Source: Pseudomonas cuatrocienegasensis (GTDB lineage: Bacteria; Pseudomonadota; Gammaproteobacteria; Pseudomonadales; Pseudomonadaceae). From it: a stretch of 64,000 bases of DNA. Below are positions 1-8,651 of the stretch, in pieces. The notes beneath the pieces were generated by a model. The model was not told the DNA's origin and did not search any database. It saw only the letters and a list, made by a program, of their open reading frames with translations. The position numbers and the translations under genes are program-made. Positions within the stretch are counted from its first letter, which is position 1. Every line of letters starts with the position of its first letter. Where the stretch lies: contig NZ_FOFP01000005.1 of assembly GCF_900110925.1 (NCBI RefSeq), positions 271,866 through 335,865 on the forward strand, written 5' to 3'.

Positions 1-1742
1 AGGCGATCGGCTTCATACATCACGTCAACCGCGGTACGGCCTTCAACGGCCATGCGATCAGGGAAGCCTTCAGCCATCACGTCACGGCCGTGGTGACCGG
101 TGTCGATACCGACCACGTCGGACAGGTACGCCGGGCCCATCGGCCAGCCGAACTTCTCCATGACCTTGTCGATACGCACGAAGTCCACACCGAAACCCAG
201 CAGTTTGGAGAAGCCACCGAAATACGGGAACAGCACACGGTTAACCAGGAAGCCCGGGCAGTCATTGACCACAACCGGGGTCTTGCCCATTTTCTTGGCG
301 TAGGCCACGGTGGTGGCCACAGCCACTTCGCTGGACTTCTCGCCACGGATCACTTCCACCAGCGGCATCATATGCACCGGGTTGAAGAAGTGCATGCCGA
401 CGAAGTTCTCCGGACGCTTGAGGGCTTTGGCCAACAGGCTGATGGAAATGGTCGAGGTGTTGGAAGCCAGGATCGCATCGTCCTTGACCGCCGCTTCAAC
501 TTCGGCCAGCACGGCCTGCTTGACCTTGGGGTTTTCGACCACGGCTTCGACGACGATGTCGACGTTGCCGAAATCACCGTAGGACATAGTCGGACGAATG
601 GCGTTAAGCGCTTCGGCCATCTTCGCCGGGGTCATGCGGCCTTTTTCGACGCGCTTGCCGAGCAGCTTGGAAGCCTCGTTCAAGCCCATCTGGATACCCT
701 CTTCACGGATATCCTTCATCAGGATCGGCGTACCTTTGGAGGCCGACTGATAGGCAATACCACCCCCCATGATGCCGGCGCCGAGTACGGCGGCCAGATT
801 CACGTCTTTGGCGATGGCGTCGTGGTGCTTGGCTTTCTTTTTCAGTTCCTGATCATTGAGGAACAGACCGATCAGGCTCTCGGCAACCGAGGTCTTGGCC
901 AGTTTGACGAAGCCAGCCGCTTCGACTTCCAGCGCCTTGTCGCGACCGAAGTTCGCAGCCTTCTGGATGGTCTTGATCGCCTCGACCGGCGCCGGGTAGT
1001 TCGGACCGGCCTGGCCAGCCACGAAACCCTTGGCAGTCTCAAAGCACATCATCTGTTCGATAGCATTGAGCTTGAGCTTTTCCAGCTTGGGCTGACGCTT
1101 GGCCTTGTGATCCAGCTCGCCAGCAATGGCACGCTTGATCAGGTCCAGCGCGGCGGCCTGCAGCTTGTCGGCCGCAACCACTGCATCCACAGCGCCCATC
1201 TTCAGGGCGTCTTCGGCACGGTTTTCCTTGCCGGAGGCAATCCACTCGACCGCGTTGTCGACACCGATTACCCGTGGCAGACGCACGGTGCCGCCAAAAC
1301 CTGGGTAGATGCCCAGTTTGACTTCCGGCAGGCCCACCTTGGCGGTGTCAGCCATGACGCGGTAGTCAGCGGCCAGGCACATTTCGAAACCGCCACCCAG
1401 GGCGATACCGTTGATGGCCACGACGGTCGGCACGGCCAGGTCTTCGAAATCGCTGAAGATCTTGTTGGCTTCGAGGTTACCCGCCACCAGTTGCTCATCC
1501 GGCAACTTGAAGTTCTCGACGAACTCGGTGATGTCTGCACCGACGATAAATACGTCTTTGCCGCTGGTGACAATCACGCCCTTGATCGAACCATCGGCCT
1601 TGATTGCATCCACAGACTGGCGCAGTTCATTGAGGGTAAGACGGTTGAATTTGTTGACGGACTCACCCTTGAGGTCGAAATTCAATTCGACGATGCCACT
1701 CTCAAGAGCCTTAACCGTGATGGCTTTACCTTCGTAAATCAT
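1..1742 (-). CDS. fadB: Fatty acid oxidation complex subunit alpha, C-terminus cut by window edge
   Basis: Bifunctional enoyl-CoA hydratase / 3-hydroxyacyl-CoA dehydrogenase of the cytosolic beta-oxidation complex; its thiolase partner FadA would lie outside the window to the left. About 580 of the usual 715 residues are present. The N-terminal crotonase domain shows an INGIALGGG oxyanion-hole segment near residue 110. The dehydrogenase half shows a Rossmann motif ([13 protein letters not shown]) near residue 320, then [14 protein letters not shown] and a CPGFLVNR segment. The start ([11 protein letters not shown]) is fixed by a GTGGAG ribosome site 7 bases upstream of the ATG. In other pseudomonads fadBA is repressed by PsrA and released by long-chain acyl-CoA; a possible operator dyad lies at 1892-1918. 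Identification is firm. Confidence 0.97.
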   Translation of the reverse strand, partial: MIYEGKAITVKALESGIVELNFDLKGESVNKFNRLTLNELRQSVDAIKADGSIKGVIVTSGKDVFIVGADITEFVENFKLPDEQLVAGNLEANKIFSDFEDLAVPTVVAINGIALGGGFEMCLAADYRVMADTAKVGLPEVKLGIYPGFGGTVRLPRVIGVDNAVEWIASGKENRAEDALKMGAVDAVVAADKLQAAALDLIKRAIAGELDHKAKRQPKLEKLKLNAIEQMMCFETAKGFVAGQAGPNYPAPVEAIKTIQKAANFGRDKALEVEAAGFVKLAKTSVAESLIGLFLNDQELKKKAKHHDAIAKDVNLAAVLGAGIMGGGIAYQSASKGTPILMKDIREEGIQMGLNEASKLLGKRVEKGRMTPAKMAEALNAIRPTMSYGDFGNVDIVVEAVVENPKVKQAVLAEVEAAVKDDAILASNTSTISISLLAKALKRPENFVGMHFFNPVHMMPLVEVIRGEKSSEVAVATTVAYAKKMGKTPVVVNDCPGFLVNRVLFPYFGGFSKLLGFGVDFVRIDKVMEKFGWPMGPAYLSDVVGIDTGHHGRDVMAEGFPDRMAVEGRTAVDVMYEADR

Positions 1743-1891
1743 CAACTGATCTCCACGGTATGGAAGCTAAACAGTACACATCGGAGCCAACCAGCAGGCC
1801 ACTCAACGACACCGTTGTCGAGAATAGCCCCTATCAGCCTGGCACACCCACCGACGCGATATGCGGGACGATGCGAGCGTGGCTCACCGGC

Positions 1892-1918
1892 CAAACGCTC
1901 AATTCATACGCCCGTTTG
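1892..1918. promoter_or_regulatory. CAAACG / CGTTTG dyad upstream of fadB
   Basis: Two 6-base arms, CAAACG (1892-1897) and CGTTTG (1913-1918), form an inverted repeat about 150 bases upstream of the fadB start. On the minus strand a TATGAAT stretch, usable as a -10 box, lies between the arms. The arms resemble the half-sites of the acyl-CoA-responsive repressor PsrA (C/GAAAC N2-4 GTTTG/C), but the 15-base gap between them is much longer than that consensus, so the assignment is weak. The rest of 1743-2200 shows no gene I can support. Confidence 0.3.
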
Positions 1919-2213
1919 ATTTGGGTGAGCACACCTTCACGGAAAAGCCGCGAATTGTCAATTGCTCGCCAGCAGTGCAGCGCGCCGAGTATTCTGCCGA
2001 CCATGCACCGTCTCGGCGCCTGCAAGGACTTAAGAGGAAGACAGCGGTAGGGGCTGACAGATTCAGCCGCATGTCGCCGAGCCCGACTACCGGGCAGACG
2101 TAGTCGCCCCACTTGGCGCGGTCCTAGGGGGCCCTACAGGGAAGTTGAACTGCAAATGAAGCCGCGCAGTGCAGAAAGGCAGGCCGTTCTGTATCGAAAG
2201 CACGCGGCTCGGC

Positions 2214-2377
2214 TACAATGCCAGTGCTGACGCTTTACAAATCAGCACCTGTTTCCACAGCCTCTCGAAAGGTTGCACGCTGTTTCCACACACGGCCTGC
2301 ACACAACCTGAAAGAGGGTGCCCGCTTTCCGGCCTGCCTGGCCGTCTCCGCCCGGTGCTTGCGCCGGGTTTTTATTT
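2214..2377 (+). ncRNA. Candidate structured small RNA with intrinsic terminator
   Basis: A TACAAT -10-like box (2214-2219) is followed by a run of perfect short stems and a terminator, with no plausible ORF. Stems seen are GTGCTGA/TCAGCAC (2224-2230 with 2242-2248), GGTTG/CAACC (2271-2275 with 2304-2308), GAAAG/CTTTC (2310-2314 with 2325-2329) and CGGCC/GGCCG (2330-2334 with 2340-2344). The terminator stem CCCGGTGC/GCGCCGGG is followed by TTTTTATTT (2351-2377). The 10-mer TGTTTCCACA occurs twice (2250-2259, 2281-2290), both times outside the helices. The -35 is poor. I do not recognise it as a named RNA family; the TACAAT box is closer to the first stem than a usual start site would allow, so the exact 5' end is uncertain. 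Confidence 0.5.
2351..2377 (+). terminator. Intrinsic terminator of the candidate small RNA
   Basis: GC-rich hairpin CCCGGTGC-TT-GCGCCGGG (one G-T pair, effective tetraloop) followed directly by TTTTTATTT. No plus-strand ORF feeds it, which is the main reason to suspect a noncoding transcript upstream. Confidence 0.75.
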
Positions 2378-2417
2378 GGCGATGTCGCGTTCAAGTACTG
2401 GGCTTAACGGTGAAGCC

Positions 2418-2509
2418 GTAGGGTGCGCCGTGCGCACCGGCGCAGGCTGCAGACCCTTGGTGCGCGCGGCGCACCCTACACGGTGACTCGCAACACTCAA
2501 TTGGGGCAT
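2418..2509 (-). repeat. Dispersed palindromic repeat, family A, copy 1
   Basis: A 62-base near-palindrome (2418-2479) begins GTAGGGTGCGCCGTGCGCACC and ends with the reverse complement of its first 10 bases. Next to it (2490-2509) is a 20-base segment, GCAACACTCAATTGGGGCAT. The same combination in the opposite orientation is found at 31506-31617, and a single arm at 43559-43579. It sits between the candidate small RNA and the convergent membrane protein gene, typical for REP-like intergenic repeats. Confidence 0.85.
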
Positions 2510-2520
2510 AGCCTTTTATT

Positions 2521-2961
2521 TCAGGCCTGGGCCTGGAGAAAGGCGTCGACGCGTTGCAACGCTTCCAGCCCATTGCGCTCGCCCCAGCACACCGCCACCG
2601 TATTGGCCGTGGCTTCTGCCTTGTAGGCATCCTCCGGCAAGGCGGCCAACTGCTCGGCCAGGCGCGCATCCGTGCAGGGCTCACGCCAGCGATCAACCCA
2701 CTGCCCTGGGCGCATTTGCCAGAAACACCAAGCCTCTTGCGCCTCGCCCCGCCGCCGCTCGCGCAGGTACTGGGCGCACATCGACGGGGCCGGCTGTTCC
2801 AGCCAGAATGGCCACTCCTGCCGCGACAGCTGCATGGCCAGCCCCAAACGCCGCGCCTCCACACGGACACTTGAGCGACCGCGCTGGTGACGTGAGGGCA
2901 CTAACCAAGACAATGGACTGATCACCACGCCAACGAGTAATAATACAAGCCATAGATTCAT
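2521..2961 (-). CDS. Hypothetical single-pass membrane protein, 146 aa
   Basis: Predicted small inner-membrane protein of unknown function. Residues 1-21 (MNLWLVLLLVGVVISPLSWL) form one hydrophobic segment, followed by basic residues. The rest is a cytosolic domain rich in Trp, Arg and Ala with a Cys at 62 and a short acidic-Ala C-terminus. I recognise no domain. It is divergent from the universal stress gene at 3050 with an 88-base gap, an arrangement I recall as conserved in pseudomonads. The upstream ribosome site is weak, so the start rests on the placement of the membrane segment. Codon usage is like the neighbours. Confidence 0.7.
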   Translation of the reverse strand: MNLWLVLLLVGVVISPLSWLVPSRHQRGRSSVRVEARRLGLAMQLSRQEWPFWLEQPAPSMCAQYLRERRRGEAQEAWCFWQMRPGQWVDRWREPCTDARLAEQLAALPEDAYKAEATANTVAVCWGERNGLEALQRVDAFLQAQA

Positions 2962-3049
2962 CGCGTTCGCTCATCATCGAATGCCTCTGCGACAGCAGGC
3001 TTAAAGGTTTTACTTAACGCCCATTGCTCAGCCCCAGAAGGAGCGCACC

Positions 3050-3490
3050 ATGCCCTACCAACATATTCTGGTTGCAGTCGACCTCACCGAGGAATGCGAC
3101 CCAGTGATGCACCGCGCACATGCCCTGGCCACCAGCAGCAACGCCAAACTGTCGGTCGTGCACATCGTCGAACCCATGGCCATGGCCTTCGGTGGTGATG
3201 TGCCGATGGACCTGTCGATGCTGCAACAGCAGCAGTTCGAGCAGGCCCGTGAGCGGCTCGACGCTTTCGCCATCAAGTACCCCTACCTGACCGCCGAACA
3301 GCGCCACCTTGCTTACGGCCAGCCGCGCCAGGAAATTCACCGCCTGGCCGGTGAGCAGCGTTGTGACTTGATTATCGTCGGCAGCCACGGGCGTCACGGC
3401 CTGGCTCTGCTACTGGGCTCCACGGCCAACGACGTGCTGCACGGCGCACCCTGCGACGTATTGGCCGTCCGCCTGCGCAAACCGGAATAA
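3050..3490 (+). CDS. Universal stress protein, UspA family
   Basis: A 146-residue cytosolic single-domain Usp. It opens with YQHILVAVDLTEE, the usual first beta strand and ATP-pocket Asp. It ends with the nucleotide-binding signature GSHGRHGLALLLGSTANDVL (about residues 112-131), which fits G-2X-G-9X-G-(S/T), so it is probably of the ATP-binding subclass. An AGAAGGAG ribosome site lies 6 bases before the ATG. Usp proteins of this type are induced in stationary phase, starvation or anaerobic stress; their biochemical role is not settled. It stands alone, converging on the gene at 3513-4202. Confidence 0.93.
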   Translation: MPYQHILVAVDLTEECDPVMHRAHALATSSNAKLSVVHIVEPMAMAFGGDVPMDLSMLQQQQFEQARERLDAFAIKYPYLTAEQRHLAYGQPRQEIHRLAGEQRCDLIIVGSHGRHGLALLLGSTANDVLHGAPCDVLAVRLRKPE

Positions 3491-3512
3491 GCGATCAGCG
3501 ACGACAGCCGGT

Positions 3513-4202
3513 TCAAGCCTGGCTGTCGTCGCCCGCGCTCATCACCAGGGGACGGACCTTCTGCAGCTGGGTCTCCAGCGAATAGGTCATGCTCGATGCC
3601 ATGGAGAAGAAGGTCAGAAACGCCTTCAGATTGGAATCGCCCTCGCAGGTGGCGTGGATGCGCTGCCAGAACGCCTGGTTGACCAGTTGCAATTGCTCGA
3701 ACATGCGCACCAACCCCTTGAGCTCCCAATCGGCATGCCGCCCTTCGCGGGCATTGAAATACTGGCGCGCCAGATAAAGGGAGAACGCCCGCAGGATAAA
3801 CTCCTGATTGGTAGCAAATGGCAGATGCTGCTGCGCCATGGGCTTGAGCGTGCGCAGCACCGGACAGCCACTGGTGGCCATGATCACCCCCAGCAGCGCA
3901 CGCAGCCCTTCTTCCAGCCCGACTTGCTTGGTGTATTCACGCTCTGGCGTACGCACCCGTACCCAGGCGCGCTTGAACGCAGGCAAACCGCGGAAATCTT
4001 CAATCACCCGATGCAGGTCAACCGCCGCCGGGCAATGACTATGGTCAGCCTGACTGAGCGGGCAGTTACTGCACTGCTGATAAGCCAGACGCGTCCAGGC
4101 TGGCGCAGCCTGTGCTACTTCAGCGTCATAGACGCGGTCGAGTTGGATGCGATAGTCGAAAGCGTGCTCATCATCCAGGGTGATGCGGTAATCGATAGCC
4201 AT
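3513..4202 (-). CDS. Conserved hypothetical protein, DUF6901-like, with Cys/His cluster
   Basis: A 229-residue cytosolic protein without signal peptide or membrane segment. I place it in the pseudomonad family usually labelled DUF6901; this is from memory. The N-terminus (residues 1-30) is a beta-rich YRITLDDEHAFDYRI segment. Residues 44-57 hold C44, C47, H54, H56 and C57 (CSNCP...HSHCP), which looks like a metal site. The remainder is helical. It converges on usp and lies 47 bases downstream of uup on the same strand, so it may be cotranscribed with uup. Function unknown. Confidence 0.72.
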   Translation of the reverse strand: MAIDYRITLDDEHAFDYRIQLDRVYDAEVAQAAPAWTRLAYQQCSNCPLSQADHSHCPAAVDLHRVIEDFRGLPAFKRAWVRVRTPEREYTKQVGLEEGLRALLGVIMATSGCPVLRTLKPMAQQHLPFATNQEFILRAFSLYLARQYFNAREGRHADWELKGLVRMFEQLQLVNQAFWQRIHATCEGDSNLKAFLTFFSMASSMTYSLETQLQKVRPLVMSAGDDSQA

Positions 4203-4249
4203 GCTCGTTCTGCCCGACCTCGTTGATGCGCGTGCAGCACGCGCCGCTA

Positions 4250-6172
4250 TTAGCCTTCCAGCTCTGCCCAGCGCTCAACCAACTGATCGAGCTGAGCCTG
4301 CTGCGCGTCGAGCTCAGCCAACACCGCAGCACTTTGCTCGGCCGCCTGTTGGTAGAAGGATGGCTCGGCAATCTGTGTCTGCAAGCGGGCGATCGACTGT
4401 TCAAGCGCATCGATCTGCCCAGGCATGGCTTCCAGCTCGCGCTGCAGCTTGTAACTGAGTTTCTTCTTCGCCGGCGCAACAGCTGCGGGCTCGGCCGCGA
4501 CTGCGACGGTAGGCGCCTCAACCACAGCCGACGCCAGCTCAGGCTTGCCTGCCTTGCTCTCGCCAACACCCAGCAGGCGAGGTGAACCGCCCTGGCGCAG
4601 CCAATCCTGATAACCGCCGACGTACTCGCGCACCCGACCCTCACCCTCAAAGACCAAGGTGCTGGTGACCACGTTATCGAGGAAGGCCCGGTCGTGGCTG
4701 ACCATCAGCACGGTGCCCTGGAAGGTGAGCAACACTTCTTCGAGCAGCTCGAGGGTCTCCACATCCAGGTCGTTGGTTGGTTCGTCCAGCACCAGCAGGT
4801 TGGCCGGCTTGCTGAACAACTTGGCCAACAGCAAGCGCGCACGCTCACCACCCGACAATGCCTTGACCGGCGTGCGCGCACGCTGCGGGCTGAACAGGAA
4901 GTCGCCGAGGTAGCTCAGCACATGACGGTTCTGCCCATCGATCTCGATAAAGTCGCGACCTTCGGCAACGTTGTCGATCACGGTCTTTTCCAGATCGAGT
5001 TGATGGCGCAACTGGTCGAAATACGCCACATCAATGCGCGTCCCTTCGGCCACTTTACCGCTGCTGGGTTGCAAGCCGCCGAGCATCAACTTGAGCAAGG
5101 TGGTTTTACCGGTGCCGTTGGCGCCAAGCAGACCGATGCGGTCGCCGCGCTGCAGCACCATGGAGAAATCCTTGACCAGGAACGGACCGCCCGGATGAGC
5201 AAAGCTGACGTTCTCCAGGACCATAACCTGCTTGCCGGATTTCTCTGCGGTGTCCAGCTGAATATTCGCCTTGCCGGTGCGCTCCCGGCGTTCGCTACGC
5301 TCCACGCGCAGGGCCTTGAGAGCACGCACACGGCCTTCGTTACGGGTGCGGCGCGCCTTGATGCCCTGACGAATCCACACTTCTTCCTGGGCCAGCTTCT
5401 TGTCGAACAGGGCGTTGGCAGTTTCCTCGGCAGCCAGGGTGGCTTCCTTGTGCACCAGGAAACTGGCGTAATCGCCGTTCCAGTCGATCAAGCCGCCGCG
5501 ATCCAGTTCGAGAATGCGTGTGGCCAGGTTCTGCAAAAAGGAGCGGTCGTGGGTGATAAACAGCACGGCGCCCTGGAAGTCGACCAACGCTTCTTCCAAC
5601 CAGGCGATAGCGCCGATATCCAGGTGGTTGGTCGGTTCGTCGAGCAGCAGCAAATCCGGCTCGGAGACCAGCGCCTGGGCCAGCAGCACGCGGCGACGCC
5701 AGCCACCGGACAATTCTGCAAGGGTCTTGTCGGCCGGTAACTGCAGACGGCTCAGGGTGCTGTCGACCAGTTGCTGCAGGCGCCAGCCATCCCGGGCCTC
5801 GAGGTCCTGCTGAACGTGCATCAGTTTGTTGAGGTCGTCTTCGGTGACGCAGTTCTGCGCCAGGTGATGATACTGGGCGAGCAGCTCGCCCACGCCATCG
5901 AGCCCCTGGGCGACGACGTCGAACACCGTACGCTCGTCGGCCACCGGCAGTTCCTGGGGCAATTCGCCGATTTTCAGCCCCGGCGCGCGCCAGACCGAAC
6001 CGTCATCGGGGTTCTGGTCACCCTTGACCAGCTTGAGCATGCTCGACTTGCCGGTGCCGTTGCGCCCGATGATGCACACCCGCTCACCCCGGGCGATCTG
6101 CCAGGACACCTTGTCCAGCAGCGGCATGGCGCCGTAGGCCAGGGAAACTTCGGTGAACTTGAGCAGGGTCAT
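4250..6172 (-). CDS. uup: ABC-F family ATPase Uup
   Basis: A 640-residue soluble protein with two ABC ATPase domains and no membrane domain, as in the ABC-F translation factors. Domain 1 has Walker A GRNGTGKS (36-43), signature LSGGW and Walker B LLLLDEPTNHLD. Domain 2 has GANGTGKT, LSGGERARL and LLVLDEPTNDLD. After an Ala-rich linker comes the KLSYKLQRELE coiled-coil C-terminal domain that distinguishes Uup (which binds branched DNA and ribosomes) from EttA and YheS. Length matches E. coli Uup (635). The reading frame is open 30 codons further upstream, but MTLLKF aligns with the family and is chosen as start. Confidence 0.95.
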   Translation of the reverse strand: MTLLKFTEVSLAYGAMPLLDKVSWQIARGERVCIIGRNGTGKSSMLKLVKGDQNPDDGSVWRAPGLKIGELPQELPVADERTVFDVVAQGLDGVGELLAQYHHLAQNCVTEDDLNKLMHVQQDLEARDGWRLQQLVDSTLSRLQLPADKTLAELSGGWRRRVLLAQALVSEPDLLLLDEPTNHLDIGAIAWLEEALVDFQGAVLFITHDRSFLQNLATRILELDRGGLIDWNGDYASFLVHKEATLAAEETANALFDKKLAQEEVWIRQGIKARRTRNEGRVRALKALRVERSERRERTGKANIQLDTAEKSGKQVMVLENVSFAHPGGPFLVKDFSMVLQRGDRIGLLGANGTGKTTLLKLMLGGLQPSSGKVAEGTRIDVAYFDQLRHQLDLEKTVIDNVAEGRDFIEIDGQNRHVLSYLGDFLFSPQRARTPVKALSGGERARLLLAKLFSKPANLLVLDEPTNDLDVETLELLEEVLLTFQGTVLMVSHDRAFLDNVVTSTLVFEGEGRVREYVGGYQDWLRQGGSPRLLGVGESKAGKPELASAVVEAPTVAVAAEPAAVAPAKKKLSYKLQRELEAMPGQIDALEQSIARLQTQIAEPSFYQQAAEQSAAVLAELDAQQAQLDQLVERWAELEG

Positions 6173-6531
6173 GATACGCCTCGACGGTACGGCAGCGGCT
6201 GGCCAGGCCTGTAACCGACAAGGACCGGGCACGGCAGGCGCTGCGAAAAACGGTTCTGCCAACGCACGTACGCGGCAAAAAACTGGGCGCGCATTCTAAC
6301 CGACTTGAGGCCATCGATTGCGGCAATTTTCAAGCGGCCTGAGCCGTCGATCACGGTTGCAAGAACATCCACACGCCTACCCTCGCGCTGTGCAAGCCGA
6401 TAGCCGCGGCAACAAACCCTAACACCCATGAACCGCGCTACGGGTTCCACCCGCCGCCTGCAAAGGGCTAAGCTAGAGATCTGAAGCGCCTGTGTTTTAT
6501 CGGCGCGCCATTCGTTCAAAATGGAAGTGTC
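6173..6531. other. Divergent intergenic region uup / slt
   Basis: A 359-base gap between two divergent genes, presumably carrying both promoters. I see no convincing -35/-10 pair, hairpin or small ORF with a ribosome site in it. Confidence 0.5.
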
Positions 6532-8457
6532 ATGCGCGGTCGTCTGCTCAGCCTGTTGTCCTGTTTACTCTTTACTGCCACGGCAGCATCCGCCCAGGCT
6601 GCCAGTCTGACCCAGCAACGTCAGTATTACGATGAAGCCAAGGCCGCCCTGGCCAAAGGCGACAAAGGCCCTTACCTACGCTATGCCGATGCTCTGCGCG
6701 ACTACCCGCTAACGCCGCACCTGGCCTACGACGAGCTCACCGCTCGTCTGAAATGGGCCAGCAATGAAGAAATCGAAACCTTCCTTGCCCAGCACGGCGA
6801 CCTGCCCCAAGCCAACTGGATGAAACTGCGCTGGCTGCGCTGGCTGGCCGAACGCGGCGACTGGCAAACCTTCGCCCGCTACTACGATCCAAGCCTCAAT
6901 TTCACCGAACTCGACTGCCTCAACGGCCAGTACCTGCTGGGCCACGGCAAGACCGCCGAAGGTTTTGCCGCCGCCGAGAAACTCTGGCTGGTGGGTAAAT
7001 CCCAGCCCGACGCCTGCGACCGTCTGTTCGATCAGTGGGCGGCGCAAGGGCAGTTGACTGAGACGCGCCGCTGGCAGCGCATCAAGCTGGCGGCGGAAGC
7101 ACGCAATTATGGCTTGGCCACCCACTTGGCCAAGGGCCTCAGCAGCCTGGGGCCGCGTGCCAGCCTGCTGATCGAAGTAGCCCAGAAGCCAGCGTTGCTG
7201 AACCAGACCGCTCGCTTTACCCCGGCCGATGAGGCCATGGCCGATGTTGTCAGCCTGGGGCTGCGTCGTCTGGCCCGCCAGGATCCGGAAAAAGCCCTTA
7301 GTCTGCTCGATAACTACGCCACGCGCATGCGCTTCTCCAGCGAGGAGCAGGTTGCCATTGCCCGAGAAGTCGGCCTCACCCTGGCACGTCGCTTCGACGA
7401 ACGCGCCCTGCCGATCATGGCCAAGTACGACCCTCAACTGCGTGACAACACGGTCAGCGAATGGCGTGCACGTTTGCTGTTGCGCCTGGGCCGCTGGGAC
7501 GAGGTTTATCAGTTGACCCAGCGCATGCCTGCCGAGTTGGGGCAGACCAACCGCTGGCGCTACTGGCAGGCACGCAGCCTGCAACTGGCGCAGCCAGGCA
7601 ATAACGCAGCACAGGCGCTTTACCGCGACCTGTCGCTGGAGCGCGATTTCTACGGCTTTATGGCCGCCGATCAGGTCAAGGCGCCCTACTCCCTGAAAAA
7701 CCAGCCCTTGGCCCTGTCCCCCAAGATTATCCAACGCGTGCGCAACGCGCCGGGCATTCGCCGGGCGATGGAGTTTCACGATCGTGGTCAGGTGGTCGAC
7801 GCACGGCGCGAGTGGTATCACGCGAGCCGGCATTTCGACCGCGACGAGCTGGTCGCCCAGGCGCGCCTGGCCTATGACATGCAGTGGTACTTCCCGGCTA
7901 TCCGCACCATCAGCCAGGCCAAATACTGGGACGACCTGGAAGTCCGCTTCCCCATGGCCTACCGCGAGCCGCTGACCAGCGAAGCGAAGAAACGCGGCCT
8001 GACCTCAAGCTGGGTCTTTGCCATCACCCGCCAGGAAAGCGCGTTTATGGCCGACGCCCGCTCGCATGTCGGCGCCACTGGACTTATGCAACTGATGCCG
8101 GCGACCGCCAAGGAAACCGCCAAGCGCTTCGACATCCCCTTCAGCAACCCGAACAACACCCTGCTGCCGAGCGTCAATATCCAGCTCGGCACAGCCTACC
8201 TCAGCCAGATTTATGGCCAGTTCAATGGCAATCGGGTTCTCGCTTCAGCCGCCTACAACGCAGGCCCAGGCCGAGTGCGCCAGTGGCTGCGTGGCGCCGA
8301 CCACCTGCCCTATGACGTCTGGGTGGAAAATATCCCGTTCGACGAGACCCGCCAATACGTGCAGAACGTGCTGTCCTACGCGGTGATCTACGGCGATAAG
8401 CTGAATACGCCGCAGCCGCTGATTGGTTGGCACGAGCGCTATTTCGACGGTCAGTAA
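6532..8457 (+). CDS. slt: Soluble lytic murein transglycosylase (Slt70 type)
   Basis: Periplasmic enzyme that cleaves the MurNAc-GlcNAc bond with formation of 1,6-anhydro-MurNAc. The 641 residues start with a signal peptide (MRGRLLSLLSCLLFTATAAS, cleaved near AQA, residue 23). A long helical superhelix (about 25-450) forms the U-shaped doughnut domain. The C-terminal SLT domain has the RQESAF motif with catalytic Glu502, then GLMQLMPATA and NIQLGTAYL. Length and order match E. coli Slt70 (645 with signal). Monocistronic, followed by a palindromic repeat. Confidence 0.96.
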   Translation: MRGRLLSLLSCLLFTATAASAQAASLTQQRQYYDEAKAALAKGDKGPYLRYADALRDYPLTPHLAYDELTARLKWASNEEIETFLAQHGDLPQANWMKLRWLRWLAERGDWQTFARYYDPSLNFTELDCLNGQYLLGHGKTAEGFAAAEKLWLVGKSQPDACDRLFDQWAAQGQLTETRRWQRIKLAAEARNYGLATHLAKGLSSLGPRASLLIEVAQKPALLNQTARFTPADEAMADVVSLGLRRLARQDPEKALSLLDNYATRMRFSSEEQVAIAREVGLTLARRFDERALPIMAKYDPQLRDNTVSEWRARLLLRLGRWDEVYQLTQRMPAELGQTNRWRYWQARSLQLAQPGNNAAQALYRDLSLERDFYGFMAADQVKAPYSLKNQPLALSPKIIQRVRNAPGIRRAMEFHDRGQVVDARREWYHASRHFDRDELVAQARLAYDMQWYFPAIRTISQAKYWDDLEVRFPMAYREPLTSEAKKRGLTSSWVFAITRQESAFMADARSHVGATGLMQLMPATAKETAKRFDIPFSNPNNTLLPSVNIQLGTAYLSQIYGQFNGNRVLASAAYNAGPGRVRQWLRGADHLPYDVWVENIPFDETRQYVQNVLSYAVIYGDKLNTPQPLIGWHERYFDGQ

Positions 8458-8473
8458 ACCGATGCCCAGCTGC

Positions 8474-8545
8474 GTAGGAGCGAATTTATTTGCGATTGTG
8501 CCGCGAGTTAAGCGAATAAAGGCTGGGCGCGCCCTTCGGTCCTAC
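8474..8545. repeat. Dispersed palindromic repeat, family B, inverted pair
   Basis: A 72-base element bounded by GTAGGA and TCCTAC. Its right half, read on the minus strand, is GTAGGACCGAAGGGCGCGC followed by CAGCCTTTATTCGC, matching the repeat at 62361-62400 and the MITE-split copy around 51558-51895. It can fold on itself and may act as the slt 3' end. Confidence 0.75.
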
Positions 8546-8651
8546 AGGTATGCAACAGCCAGTTGGGAGATAGTGTCGAAACACCGGGCTGTTGCCGCCT
8601 CGTCATACGTGCGTTGCCGAGAACCAAACGTCAACAGCCCCAGTAGAGCGC

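Noticed and set aside
90..1919. 609-codon plus-strand frame
   Set aside because: Antisense to fadB; mirror of its codon pattern.
2214..2377. 4.5S RNA, RNase P RNA, tmRNA or Rsm-type RNA
   Set aside because: None of the conserved cores (e.g. repeated GGA hairpin loops or the SRP GGAAGG core) is present.
2169..2486. 105-codon frame over the candidate small RNA
   Set aside because: No ribosome site, runs through the terminator and the palindromic repeat, no recognisable protein.
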